Positions 53,391 to 62,018 are shown, numbered from the stretch's first letter. The stretch: 64,000 nucleotides of DNA from Nioella aestuarii (GCF_050896395.1 NZ_JBPBBA010000013.1:22606-86605); one strand, 5' to 3'. Notes: a model not told the origin generated them from the letters alone. A program made the numbers and translations.

Positions 53391-55487
53391 TCAGGGATGC
53401 GGGGTTGGATCGGCCCCCGGGTTTGCAATGAAACGGTGATAGGCAATAAGGGCGACGCCTAGCGCCAGCGCCGGGCCCGCGATCAGGCTTTGCGGAGCCA
53501 GCAGCGCCAGTCCCGCCAAGATGCGCAGGACACGTTCCACCGGTGTCAGTCGATGGCGTTCATGCCCCGCCAATGCCGACGTCAGCAGCCACAGCGTCAG
53601 GGAAAAGGCCAGCAGGATCCACGCAAATGCGCCCCAGCTGATATCTGCCGCCGCCAGCATCGCGCGTGATTGTACCGCGTCGCCCCCCGCCCATTCGAAG
53701 ACTACCATCAGCTTATACAGCATCGCCGGATGATAAACGAAGACGAAGGGGATAAGGAAGCCAGCCATGCCGATCCGTGCGGCCTCGAACCCGGTTCTGA
53801 TCGGGTCCGCACCTGCAATAGGTGCCGCCGCGAAGGCGGCCAGCGCCACGGGCGGCGTAACGGTGGACATGACGGCGAAGAAGACAACGAACAGGTGCAG
53901 CGACAGGTCCGGTATGCCCACGGTCTCAATGCCCGAGGAGAGCGCGATCACGATGATGAAATAGGTCGCGCCAGGCGGCAGCCCCATGCCCAAAACGATA
54001 GAGCCGAGCGCCACAACGACGAGCACCATAAAGAGCGGCCCAGAAGCCAGCTGCGCCAGCAGCAGCGATAGCCGCCCGGCGAAACCCGAAAGCTGGATCA
54101 GCCCGACAATCAGACCGATGGCCGCCACAATGGTGATGATCGAGGCTGACATACGCCCCGCATCGACGAAAGCGCGCCAGATCTTTTCACGGTTGCGAAA
54201 CTCTGGAAACAGCACAAGCGCCGAGCCAATGGCAGCAAGGAAGCCATAGAACCCCGCCTTGGGGACCGAAGGCTGAATGAACAGGAAGGTCGACAACACC
54301 CCGAGCGGGATCACGAAGACCAGGGACTGCACCGCCTCGTGCCGGTTCAGCCTTGGGCGTGCTTCGGACGGCAGGGTGCCGACCCCCTGCTTGCGGGCTT
54401 CGAAATAGACGCTGAGAAAGGTGCCAACATAGTAGAACAGCGCCGGCAGGATCGCGGCCACAACAATGTAGCGGTATTCGAGCCCGATCTGGCCGGCAAC
54501 GAAGAAGGCCACCACCCCCATGACCGGTGGCATCACCTGCCCGCCAGTAGAGGCCGCGGCCTCTACCGCGCCCGCAAAGGCCGGTTTGAACCCTGCGCGC
54601 TTGATCACCGGGATGGTCATGACGCCAGTCGAGACCACGTTTGAAATCGCCGCACCTGACAGCGTGCCGAACAGTGCCGAACTGGCCACCGCTGAATGCG
54701 CAGCGCCACCGATGAAACCGCCGGTCAGTCGGTTGGCGATTTTCATCAGCAGATCGCCCGCCCCGCTGCCCATCAAAACAGCGCCAAAAACGATGAAGAT
54801 CAGCACATTACCGGACACGACCTGTAACGGCTGTCCAAAGACGCCCCCGGTTTGAGCCCAGAAATTCTGCACCATCGCGCGCAGGTTCTGGATGAAGGTC
54901 GCATCGGACCCGGCAAGGATACCGGTCCAGTCGGGAAACAGCCCGCGCGTGAAGTAATAGATCACCCAGAACAGGCAGAAAGCAGCGATAAACCCGCCAA
55001 AAAGCCGCCATGCCAGGTAAAGCGTGATGGCTGTGACGACAGGAAACAGCACGAAGTCCAGCGGCTGCGCCGAGGGCAACAATCCCGCGTCGGTGCCAAA
55101 CAGCTTGATGATCCAGAAGGTGAAACTGCCCACGGCGGCCAGCGTCATTGCCCAGTTCAACCAGCGCTGGCCGGGGCGTTTGTGCAGGGTCAGCAGCGTG
55201 ATGGCGAAGGCAAAGGTGATGGGAAGGCCGAGGATCAATCCCGTTGGCTGCAAAAACCCTCGTTCAACCGCGCGCCAGCCAGCACCCAGCCAGTGTTCCC
55301 GCATGAGCACCCGTTGTTCGCGGCGAGACAGGTCTTGAAACCCGTCGGTCGTCGTCTCGATGAACCAGCGCACGAAATCCGAGATCGGCCCGCTGGCGGA
55401 ATAAAACAGAATGACCAGCGTGAAGATGACGGCAATCAGATCAACAAGACGCTCGTCGAAAGATCGTATCAGTCGTGGTTCACTCAT
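53391..55487 (-). CDS. TRAP transporter fused permease, TAXI type
   Basis: This 698-residue permease joins the small (DctQ-like) and large (DctM-like) TRAP membrane subunits in one chain. The large domain from about residue 220 shows AVLMGSGAGDLLMKIANRLTGG, AAASTGGQVMPPVMG, LGMGLPPGATYFI and STVTPPVALAAFAAAP. It uses a Na+ or H+ gradient. The start at 55487 overlaps the sulfatase stop by 8 bp (ATGAGTGA), so it is translationally coupled to the sulfatase. The extra upstream frame is rejected. Confidence 0.93.
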   Translation of the reverse strand: MSEPRLIRSFDERLVDLIAVIFTLVILFYSASGPISDFVRWFIETTTDGFQDLSRREQRVLMREHWLGAGWRAVERGFLQPTGLILGLPITFAFAITLLTLHKRPGQRWLNWAMTLAAVGSFTFWIIKLFGTDAGLLPSAQPLDFVLFPVVTAITLYLAWRLFGGFIAAFCLFWVIYYFTRGLFPDWTGILAGSDATFIQNLRAMVQNFWAQTGGVFGQPLQVVSGNVLIFIVFGAVLMGSGAGDLLMKIANRLTGGFIGGAAHSAVASSALFGTLSGAAISNVVSTGVMTIPVIKRAGFKPAFAGAVEAAASTGGQVMPPVMGVVAFFVAGQIGLEYRYIVVAAILPALFYYVGTFLSVYFEARKQGVGTLPSEARPRLNRHEAVQSLVFVIPLGVLSTFLFIQPSVPKAGFYGFLAAIGSALVLFPEFRNREKIWRAFVDAGRMSASIITIVAAIGLIVGLIQLSGFAGRLSLLLAQLASGPLFMVLVVVALGSIVLGMGLPPGATYFIIVIALSSGIETVGIPDLSLHLFVVFFAVMSTVTPPVALAAFAAAPIAGADPIRTGFEAARIGMAGFLIPFVFVYHPAMLYKLMVVFEWAGGDAVQSRAMLAAADISWGAFAWILLAFSLTLWLLTSALAGHERHRLTPVERVLRILAGLALLAPQSLIAGPALALGVALIAYHRFIANPGADPTPHP

Positions 55488-57129
55488 CGCTGCCACCCGT
55501 GTAATTCGCTTCTGCCAGCCCCTGGTATTTCTCGACCAGTTCGGCGGGCACCTCCGTTCCATCATAGAGGAACGGCAACACCCCGCGCCGGATCGACCGG
55601 CCACGCATGGCGGCGATATCGGCATCCGATTTCGTCACCCGCTGAGACAGGCGCAGCCCCCACGCGGCCAGCATTGCCGTGAGCCGCGCGATCTGATCCT
55701 CATAGCCCGGCCCGCGCGCCAGATCGTTCAACTCGTCGGGGTCTGTGTCCAGATCGAACAGCATCGGACGGAACCCGCCCTCTGCATGAATCAGCTTCCA
55801 GCGCCCGTCGAACACCATGAAAAGCCGCGCATCGGCGCTGCGGCTGACCAGTGTTTCGCCAAAGGGCCGGGCAGAGTAATCATATTCGCTGATGACGAAG
55901 TCGCGCCAGTCCGGTGTTTCCCCGCGCAGCCACGGCAAGAGCGACCGACCCTCGATGATATGTCCCGGCACCTCGCCTCCTGCGACCTCCACGAAGGTTG
56001 CCGCCAGATCGAGCGATTCCACCAGCGCATCGCAGGTGGTGCCGCGCGTGGCGTTGGCCTCGGGGCGCGGATCATAGACGATCATCGGGATTTTGACGGA
56101 GGGATCGTGGAACAGATCCTTCTCACCCATCCAGTGATCGCCCAAATAATCCCCGTGATCCGAGGTCAGCACGATCATCGTGTCTGCCGCCTTCCCCGTG
56201 CGGTCCAGATAATCGAGGATCACGCCCAACTGGTCATCGCATTGCTTGATCAGGCCCATATAGGCCGGGATCACTTTTTGCCGGACCTCTTCACGCTGGA
56301 ACGCTTCGGCCACCTTGCCTTTCAGAAAGGCCCCGAAAACCGGGTGAACATCGCGCCATTCATCATCAGACCGCGTCGCAGCGGGCACATGATTAGCGCC
56401 ATACATGTCGTGATACGGCGCGGGCACGATATAAGGCCAGTGCGGTTTGATGTAGGAAACATGCGCGCACCAGGGGCCTTCCTGCGCCTCCATGAAATCA
56501 AGGGTGCGCTGCGTCAACCACGGGGTTTCGCTATCCTCTTCGCGGATATTCGCAGGCAAATCACTGTTTTCGAACATCCAGGCAGACGCGACCTTGCCGT
56601 CCTTCACCCCGGCATTCGCATAGTGCGCCCAGGGATTGTCGCCGCCGTAACCCTTTGATTTCAGATATTCATTATACGGGGAACGCTGTTCGTCATAGAA
56701 CCCGTCAGGGCCTTGTGCCCACAAGCCGTCATCGCGCACCCAGGTATCGAACCCGCATTCCGCCTGCCGCGCACCGATCACGCTGTCACGCTCCAGCCCC
56801 AGACGCGCCATACCCTCGGCGTCGACCTTCATATGGGTCTTGCCGATCAGCCAGCAATCCATGCCCGCCTTGCGCAGGTGATCTCCCATGGTCTGCTCAC
56901 CGACGCGCAGGGGAAAGCCGTTCCACTGTGCCCCATGCGAAGAGGCATAGCGCCCGGTATAAAAGCTCATCCGGCTGGCACCGCAGATAGGCGACTGGCA
57001 ATAGGCGTTAGTGAAGCGCACGCCCTTTGCTGCCACCCGGTCGAAATTCGGGGTGTGCAGATGCGGATGGCCTGCGCAGCTCAGGTAGTCAAACCTCAGC
57101 TGGTCATACATGATGAACAGGATGTTCAA
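55480..57129 (-). CDS. Cys-type sulfatase-family hydrolase
   Basis: This 549-residue protein belongs to the alkaline-phosphatase superfamily. The formylglycine site is C49-G-A-S-R53 (SPICGASRMSFYTGR). Metal ligands are at the N-terminal MYDQLRFD strand and in TSDHGDYLGDH. Sulfatases and phosphonate monoester hydrolases share this pattern, so either activity is possible. There is no signal peptide, so it acts in the cytoplasm on imported substrate. The start is TTG at 57129 with GGGAGG seven bases upstream, just after a GC hairpin (57143-57159). The permease gene overlaps its stop. Confidence 0.88.
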   Translation of the reverse strand: MNILFIMYDQLRFDYLSCAGHPHLHTPNFDRVAAKGVRFTNAYCQSPICGASRMSFYTGRYASSHGAQWNGFPLRVGEQTMGDHLRKAGMDCWLIGKTHMKVDAEGMARLGLERDSVIGARQAECGFDTWVRDDGLWAQGPDGFYDEQRSPYNEYLKSKGYGGDNPWAHYANAGVKDGKVASAWMFENSDLPANIREEDSETPWLTQRTLDFMEAQEGPWCAHVSYIKPHWPYIVPAPYHDMYGANHVPAATRSDDEWRDVHPVFGAFLKGKVAEAFQREEVRQKVIPAYMGLIKQCDDQLGVILDYLDRTGKAADTMIVLTSDHGDYLGDHWMGEKDLFHDPSVKIPMIVYDPRPEANATRGTTCDALVESLDLAATFVEVAGGEVPGHIIEGRSLLPWLRGETPDWRDFVISEYDYSARPFGETLVSRSADARLFMVFDGRWKLIHAEGGFRPMLFDLDTDPDELNDLARGPGYEDQIARLTAMLAAWGLRLSQRVTKSDADIAAMRGRSIRRGVLPFLYDGTEVPAELVEKYQGLAEANYTGGSDE

Positions 57130-57142
57130 CGATATCCTCCCT

Positions 57143-57159
57143 TGCGGGGACTCCCCGCA
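57143..57159 (-). promoter_or_regulatory. Leader hairpin before the sulfatase start
   Basis: TGCGGGG and CCCCGCA form a 7-bp stem with a 3-nt loop ending at the ribosome binding site of the TTG-started sulfatase gene. It could limit translation or mark a processing site; there is no T-run. Confidence 0.4.
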
Positions 57160-57216
57160 GGTGCACAGGCTAGACCGGCAGCGACCCCCAAAACAGCCCC
57201 CAATAATTTACCGTTA

Positions 57217-58134
57217 TCACTTTTGGTTATCGCGCTGGAGCCTGTCAAACTCCTCCGCAACCGCAAGGACGCAGTCGCGAAAATATTGCCCCGCCGAGGT
57301 CAACGGGCTGTCGGATGAATGGGTTATCGCGATGCTGACCAGGTCGAAGGTCTCTGCAATCGGGATTCGGCGAATTGGCCAGATTGGCTCGATCTCATCC
57401 AATAGCAATGTCGGGAAGGTGCAGACCAGATCACTGCCTTTCAGCATTGTCAGGATCGACAGGATGGAATCCGAATTGATCACCGGAATCGGCGGCTCAA
57501 GCCCCATCTCTCGCAAGTAACCCGCAACGATCGGCTGGCGTTCGCGGGGGCCGATCATGATCCATTTGGCATCCAGCAGATCCACCACGCTGGTGGCATT
57601 CGCATGGCACGAGCCCAGACCGGTAACGATGGCGATCGGCGTGCGCACGATCTCGGCCACCGAAAGACCGTTTGCTCCTGTTCCCTGCGGCGCGGGGCCT
57701 ATGACGAAATCCACATCGCCACTGCGAAGCGGGCCGAACGCCATGGGTTCGTGCCCGCCGGAAATCTGCACGTGAACACGGGGGAAGCGTTTCTGAAACC
57801 GGCGCAGCGCCGCAGGCACGAAACGGGCCGCAGCCAGTGGCGAAACCGTAATACGCAGCTGCCCGTCCAACTGGCCCTGCATCTGCCGGACGTCATCCTG
57901 CATCCGGCGCAGTTCTGCCTGGATGATCCGCCCCCGGCGCAGGACGGCCCGGCCCTGTTCGGTCGGGACAACACCTGACGGGCTTCGTTCAAAGATCGCC
58001 ATCCCCAGATCGGCCTCTGCCTGCCTGAGCGCCTTGGTCAGGGCGGGTTGCGTCCGCCCAAGCACCTTGGCCGCGCCGCGCAGGCTGCCTGCCGCCTCGA
58101 TGGCGAGGATGATCTCGATATGGCGCAGGTTCAT
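57217..58134 (-). CDS. LysR family transcriptional regulator
   Basis: This 305-residue protein has a LysR HTH in residues 1-60 (MNLRHIEIILAIEAAGSLRGAAKVLGRTQPALTKALRQAE) and a periplasmic-binding-protein-like effector domain (about 90-300). GGAGCC upstream supports the ATG at 58134. It is in the same direction as, and 87 bp upstream of, the sulfatase-TRAP genes, and probably controls them in response to their substrate. Confidence 0.92.
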   Translation of the reverse strand: MNLRHIEIILAIEAAGSLRGAAKVLGRTQPALTKALRQAEADLGMAIFERSPSGVVPTEQGRAVLRRGRIIQAELRRMQDDVRQMQGQLDGQLRITVSPLAAARFVPAALRRFQKRFPRVHVQISGGHEPMAFGPLRSGDVDFVIGPAPQGTGANGLSVAEIVRTPIAIVTGLGSCHANATSVVDLLDAKWIMIGPRERQPIVAGYLREMGLEPPIPVINSDSILSILTMLKGSDLVCTFPTLLLDEIEPIWPIRRIPIAETFDLVSIAITHSSDSPLTSAGQYFRDCVLAVAEEFDRLQRDNQK

Positions 58135-58209
58135 CGACTTGGCTCCTCTCCCATCCACTATGGCGGGGAGAGGATGCCGGGGCGAGGGATATTTCCGATG
58201 TCTTCTGCC
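58135..58209. other. LysR upstream region, left flank of the integrated element
   Basis: This is the left part of a 405-bp gene-free stretch up to 58542. It carries the LysR ribosome binding site and presumably its promoter, and ends at the left 23-bp direct repeat. No T-N11-A operator is clear. Confidence 0.35.
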
Positions 58210-58232
58210 GCTAGTAGATATAGCGGATCTGA
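58210..58232. repeat. Left attachment-like 23-bp direct repeat
   Basis: GCTAGTAGATATAGCGGATCTGA is identical to 59385-59407. The right copy is the last 21 bases of the marR-family gene, including its stop, plus 2 bases. The left copy is a detached duplicate of that gene end, as expected after site-specific integration. Confidence 0.85.
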
Positions 58233-58278
58233 GAATCTATTATTGAATACATATTTTTCAATGATTTAAAAAGGATCT

Positions 58279-58310
58279 TAGTGCCCTCGGCAATGCCTTC
58301 CATAGTGCCC
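58279..58310 (+). repeat. Left array of TAGTGCCC repeats, 12-bp period
   Basis: TAGTGCCC occurs at 58279 and 58303, with a degenerate copy CAATGCCT at 58291. All are in one direction at exact 12-bp steps. The same arrangement with three perfect copies lies at 59301-59332 inside the other end of the element, so these are likely integrase arm-type sites. Confidence 0.7.
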
Positions 58311-58542
58311 GAGAATTCTTAAGATTGTGGCTCATCTGGGGTACCAGGTCGGAAGCGACTAGGCGTCTGGCTTTGCAGAGGGTCCCAACCATTTCCAGCG
58401 CCCCCCCCCGAGCATCTAAGAGGCGACGCCCTCCGGGCACTGCTTCAAGGCACGGTTGTCGGATGACGTCGCAACACTTGACTTGCGCTTGCGATCTCCA
58501 TCGGAGAGGCTCGAGTGAAGCTGTGATTGTTGGAGGAATTTG

Positions 58543-58833
58543 ATGGCGAACTGCACAAAATGTGGGAAGAAAATTGGCATGCTCAGTGGTTCAGTTGGCG
58601 GCATGTGCCACGAGTGCGCTAACGCAAGTGTAGGGGTAAGTCGCAATGCGAGTGGAGTGTTCACAACGACGCCACCAGAGGAAGTCCAGAAGTCACGTGA
58701 AATCGAAGCTGTCCTCCTGACCACCGAACACGTCAGGAAAAAGGGATTCCAACTCCTTCGCGGCCAGTCTGACATAGCTTATGTTGCTGGGAGTGGTCCG
58801 GCCTTTTGCAATGGCTTCCTCCGCGACCTCTGA
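58543..58833 (+). pseudogene. Zinc-ribbon protein gene, truncated and joined to integrase remnant
   Basis: The ATG at 58543 has GGAGG six bases upstream. The first 62 residues contain two CxxC pairs (CTKC at 4-7, CHEC at 22-25) and then SREIEAVLLTTE, which matches the opening strand of YbjQ/UPF0145-type domains. After residue 62 the frame runs antisense to the integrase fragment and loses similarity, so the original C-terminal domain is missing. The frame as it stands could still give a 96-residue product. The break at about 58728 is also where the integrase fragment ends. Confidence 0.55.
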
Positions 58834-59313
58834 TATTTTCCTCTTTTTCTGTAGGTCCGCCTCTCCTTGCAACACGGTTTCCAACTCCGCCAGAGGGCCA
58901 GCTACTCTTCCTGCAATCCACTCAATGGCAATGTCCTCCTCAAGGTCTTCTCCTGTCGGCACCGCGTAGAACCGAGACCGAGCAAGGGACAGCAATTCCT
59001 CAAGATCGGCTTCGTCGGGTGAGCCATGACTGTGCCGCTGGTCCAGTCCCAGTGCCTCACAGAGCCGCGTATAGGCGGTCTTCACCGGATTTGGCTGCAC
59101 GGTGTCCAGTTCGGAGTAAAGGGTCTCTGTGATGCTATGCTGTCTCCTACGGGCCTCTCGCTCGTCGGTGGTGCCGGTGGACTTCCGAAGCTGCCTCTTG
59201 CCACCAAGAGCCTCCCTGAGAGCCTCCGGGACGGTGACGTAAACATACCATCGGTTGCCCTTGCTCCTAAGCCTGCTCAACGTGCTTGCGGGATAGTCCG
59301 TAGTGCCCGACAT
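58693..59313 (-). pseudogene. Phage-type tyrosine integrase, N-terminal remnant
   Basis: The frame of 206 residues begins MSGTTDYPASTLSRLRSKGNRWYVYVTVPEALREALGG, matching the arm-binding/N-terminal region of tyrosine integrases with DUF6538-like starts. It continues through a helical region (ISEVAEEAIAKGRTTPSNIS). The catalytic domain with the R..HxxR..Y residues is absent; real similarity stops near residue 194 at LFPDVFG and the last residues are antisense to the zinc-ribbon gene. The ribosome binding site GGAGGG is formed by one of the 12-bp repeats. It cannot be an active recombinase. Confidence 0.75.
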
Positions 59314-59332
59314 AGTGCCCTCCGTAGTGCCC
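59301..59332 (+). repeat. Right array of TAGTGCCC repeats, 12-bp period
   Basis: Three perfect TAGTGCCC copies start at 59301, 59313 and 59325. They overlap the start codon and ribosome binding site of the integrase remnant. They match the left array at 58279-58310 in spacing and direction, and may both bind integrase and control its expression. Confidence 0.75.
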
Positions 59333-59384
59333 TGAGGTTCCCATAAACTCTTATTTTATTGGGCACAATGGTTTAGGCAACGCT

Positions 59385-59407
59385 GCTAGTAGATATAGCG
59401 GATCTGA
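59385..59407. repeat. Right attachment-like 23-bp direct repeat in marR 3' end
   Basis: The copy is identical to 58210-58232. It encodes the last six residues (QIRYIY) and the stop of the marR-family gene, so the element has inserted without breaking that gene. Confidence 0.85.
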
Positions 59408-59883
59408 TCGGTCCAGAACCGTTCCATACGCTTCAACGAATGGTTGACCTGATCAATGCCATCCGGCCCCAGCACGCCCCTGTCCAGAAGCGTTTCCGCG
59501 TGACGTTGGAAGAGACTCGTCACCACGTCACGCACGTCTCGTCCGCGATCGGTCAGGCGTACCCGCACCGACCGGCGATCGATCTCGCAGCGCTGATGGT
59601 GCATATAGCCCATCTCGACCAGTTTCTTGAGGTTATCGGACACGTTCGAGCCCTGGTAATAGCCCCGCGATTTCAGTTCGCCTGCCGTCACCTCGTGGTC
59701 ACCGATATTGAACAAGAGCAGCGCCTGAACGGCGTTGATATCCAGCATTCCCACCCTCTCGAACTCATCCTTGATGACGTCGAGCAAAAGCCTGTGCAGC
59801 CGTTCCACCAGCGACAAGGATTCCAGGTATCCCGGCATGACACCATGCCGGGAGGTTTCGCCAAGGGGGCTGTGCAAACTCAT
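59386..59883 (-). CDS. MarR family transcriptional regulator (PetP/LdtR-like)
   Basis: This 165-residue protein has a winged HTH (VTAGELKSRGYYQGSNVSDNLKKLVEMGYM and the wing RCEIDRRSVRVRLTDRGRDV). The GYYQGSNVSDNLKKL recognition helix is typical of the alphaproteobacterial PetP/LdtR group. I start at the ATG at 59883, which has GGAG six bases upstream; ATGs at 59886 and 59910 are alternatives. Its 3' end is the integration site of the adjacent element and remains intact. Confidence 0.9.
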   Translation of the reverse strand: MSLHSPLGETSRHGVMPGYLESLSLVERLHRLLLDVIKDEFERVGMLDINAVQALLLFNIGDHEVTAGELKSRGYYQGSNVSDNLKKLVEMGYMHHQRCEIDRRSVRVRLTDRGRDVRDVVTSLFQRHAETLLDRGVLGPDGIDQVNHSLKRMERFWTDQIRYIY

Positions 59884-59959
59884 CATGATCTCCGCGTATC
59901 TGCTTGCCATGCAGACTTGCCGATAATTCCAAATAATGAGTTAAACGCGCCGCAGTTTT

Positions 59960-60232
59960 TCAGTGGCTTTGTCTAGAAGCTGCCCCATCCGCCAGAACTC
60001 GTGCGAATTCTGCCATGTATTCAGGGGCTTGAACCTGACCAGAGACCCATTGATACAGATCCTGGTCTTCTTCCTCCAGCACCCTTTCAAACAGATCGAG
60101 CGCCGCATCATCGGCACCGTCCAGATGGGCATCGGCCCATCCGCCCAGGATCAGGTCCATCTCTTTCGTGCCCCGGTGCCATGCCCGCATCCGCAGGCGC
60201 TTGATCCGGATATCGCGCGGTTCAGCGCTCAT
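59960..60232 (-). CDS. sdhE: Succinate dehydrogenase assembly factor SdhE
   Basis: This 90-residue protein has the SdhE signature RMRAWHRGTKEMDLILGGWAD with the conserved RGxxE motif, followed by the acidic LFERVLEEEDQDLYQWVSGQ helix. SdhE promotes covalent FAD attachment to succinate dehydrogenase. It overlaps the XRE regulator stop by ATGA and is the second gene of that pair. Confidence 0.93.
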   Translation of the reverse strand: MSAEPRDIRIKRLRMRAWHRGTKEMDLILGGWADAHLDGADDAALDLFERVLEEEDQDLYQWVSGQVQAPEYMAEFARVLADGAASRQSH

Positions 60233-60639
60233 AGTCGATCCACTTCCTTCGCCAGCATATTGCGCAGCCTCTTTTCAAGGCGGCCCATCTGTTCTCCCAG
60301 GCGGGCATGTTCATGCCGTATCTGCCGCAAATCCAGCAGGATCTGGTTCAGATCGCCCTCGACATCAATCAAATCGGGGTCATCGGGCCCGGTGCCCTCG
60401 CCCGTCAAGAGCCAGCGGATCGACACGTTCAGCAACCCCGCCACCATCTGTAGCTTGTTGGCACGCGGTTCGCTCCAGTCGTTTTCCCAGGCGACCACGG
60501 TCTTGAGCTTGATGCCCAATCGCCGCGCCATATCCTCCTGGCTGATGCCCAGCGCTTCGCGCGCACCGGCAAGCCGGTCGCCGAAGGTGGCAATCTCTTC
60601 GCTGAACCAATCCTCGTGCTGAGGGGTCGTATCAGTCAT
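60229..60639 (-). CDS. XRE family helix-turn-helix regulator
   Basis: This 136-residue protein has an XRE-type HTH at about residues 18-75 (RLAGAREALGISQEDMARRLGIKLKTVVAWENDWSEPRANKL). A long charged C-terminal helix follows, likely a coiled coil (about 95-136). The ATG at 60639 with AAGGAG upstream is preferred over the longer frame. It is divergent from the aspartate aminotransferase gene and coupled to sdhE. Its regulon is unknown. Confidence 0.9.
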   Translation of the reverse strand: MTDTTPQHEDWFSEEIATFGDRLAGAREALGISQEDMARRLGIKLKTVVAWENDWSEPRANKLQMVAGLLNVSIRWLLTGEGTGPDDPDLIDVEGDLNQILLDLRQIRHEHARLGEQMGRLEKRLRNMLAKEVDRL

Positions 60640-60761
60640 TCTTTCTCCTTCCACGGGGCATTTTGGCCCCTTGATCGTTGAGCGGCGCGACCCTAAGCAG
60701 GGCCAGAGACGATGTAAACCGGACCAATTGACCGGCCCCTTCGCAACCCTGGAGAAACCTG

Positions 60762-61964
60762 ATGACCTTCCTGTCCGAAACGCTGGCCCGTGTGAAACCC
60801 TCTCCGACCATCGCGGTGTCCACTCTTGCTGCCGAGCTGAAGGCCGCAGGCAAGGACGTGATCGGCCTTGGCGCAGGGGAGCCCGACTTCAATACGCCGC
60901 AGAATATCTGTGACGCCGCGAAGGCCGCGATCGACGCGGGCAAGACCAAATACACCGCCCCCGATGGCATCGTGGAGCTGAAACAGGCGATTTGTGACAA
61001 GCTGCAACGCGACAACGGGCTGTCTTATACGCCTAAACAGGTATCCGTCGGGACCGGCGGCAAACAGATCCTTTACAACGCGCTGATGGCAACACTCAAT
61101 CCCGGCGACGAGGTTGTGATCCCGGCCCCCTACTGGGTCAGCTACCCCGATATGGTCCTGCTGGCGGGCGGCGAACCGGTCATTGCCTCCGCACGCGCCG
61201 AAAACGCCTATAAGCTGACGGCAGAGGAGCTGGAGGCCGCGATTACGCCCAAGACCAAGTGGTTCATCTTCAACTCGCCCTCGAACCCGACCGGGGCGGG
61301 CTACAATGCCGAGGAATTGAAGGCGCTCACCGACGTACTGATGCGCCACCCGCATGTCTGGGTGATGACCGACGACATGTATGAACATCTGGTCTATGAC
61401 GGGTTCGAGTTTGTGACGCCCGCACAGGTTGAACCGGGGCTCTATGATCGCACGCTCACCTGTAACGGTGTCTCCAAGGCTTATGCGATGACCGGCTGGC
61501 GGATCGGCTATGCCGCGGGGCCGGAAAAGCTGATCGGCGCGATGCGCAAGATCCAGTCGCAATCCACTTCGAACCCCTGCTCGATCAGCCAGTGGGCTGC
61601 GGTTGAGGCGCTGAACGGCACGCAGGACTATATCGCGACCAATAACGAGGTCTTCAAACGCCGCCGCAACATGGTGGTCGAGATGCTGAACGCCGCAGAA
61701 GGCATCACTTGCCCGACGCCCGAGGGTGCCTTCTATGTCTACCCTTCCATCGCGGGCTGCATGGGCAAGACAACGCCAGGCGGCAAGGTGATCGAAACGG
61801 ATGAGGACTTCGCCACCGCGCTGCTGGCGGAAACCGGCGTGGCCGTCGTCTTTGGCGGTGCCTTCGGCCTTAGCCCCAACTTTCGGGTGTCCTACGCGAC
61901 ATCGGACGAAAACCTGAAGAAAGCCTGCACGCGCATTCAGGAATTCTGCGCAGCGCTGAGCTAA
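60762..61964 (+). CDS. aatA: Aspartate aminotransferase (class I, aatA type)
   Basis: This 400-residue PLP enzyme moves an amino group between aspartate and 2-oxoglutarate; related enzymes also use prephenate. The features are LGAGEPDFNTPQNI, NSPSNPTGAGYN, the PLP lysine in NGVSKAYAMTGWRIGYAAGP and the terminal FRVSYATSDENL with the carboxylate-binding Arg. GGAGA lies upstream of the ATG. A terminator follows at 61988. Confidence 0.93.
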   Translation: MTFLSETLARVKPSPTIAVSTLAAELKAAGKDVIGLGAGEPDFNTPQNICDAAKAAIDAGKTKYTAPDGIVELKQAICDKLQRDNGLSYTPKQVSVGTGGKQILYNALMATLNPGDEVVIPAPYWVSYPDMVLLAGGEPVIASARAENAYKLTAEELEAAITPKTKWFIFNSPSNPTGAGYNAEELKALTDVLMRHPHVWVMTDDMYEHLVYDGFEFVTPAQVEPGLYDRTLTCNGVSKAYAMTGWRIGYAAGPEKLIGAMRKIQSQSTSNPCSISQWAAVEALNGTQDYIATNNEVFKRRRNMVVEMLNAAEGITCPTPEGAFYVYPSIAGCMGKTTPGGKVIETDEDFATALLAETGVAVVFGGAFGLSPNFRVSYATSDENLKKACTRIQEFCAALS

Positions 61965-61987
61965 GCTGACGCTTCGATCACCCAACA

Positions 61988-62018
61988 GAAAGGCGCAATG
62001 CCCTGCGCCTTTCTTTCC
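61988..62018 (+). terminator. Terminator of the aminotransferase gene
   Basis: GAAAGGCGC and GCGCCTTTC form a 9-bp stem with an 8-nt loop, followed by TTTCCC. It lies 23 bp after the stop. Confidence 0.8.

Noticed and set aside
58416..58775. Minus-strand frame of 119 residues in the integrated element
   Set aside because: It is antisense to the zinc-ribbon frame, which has a better start and clear CxxC motifs.
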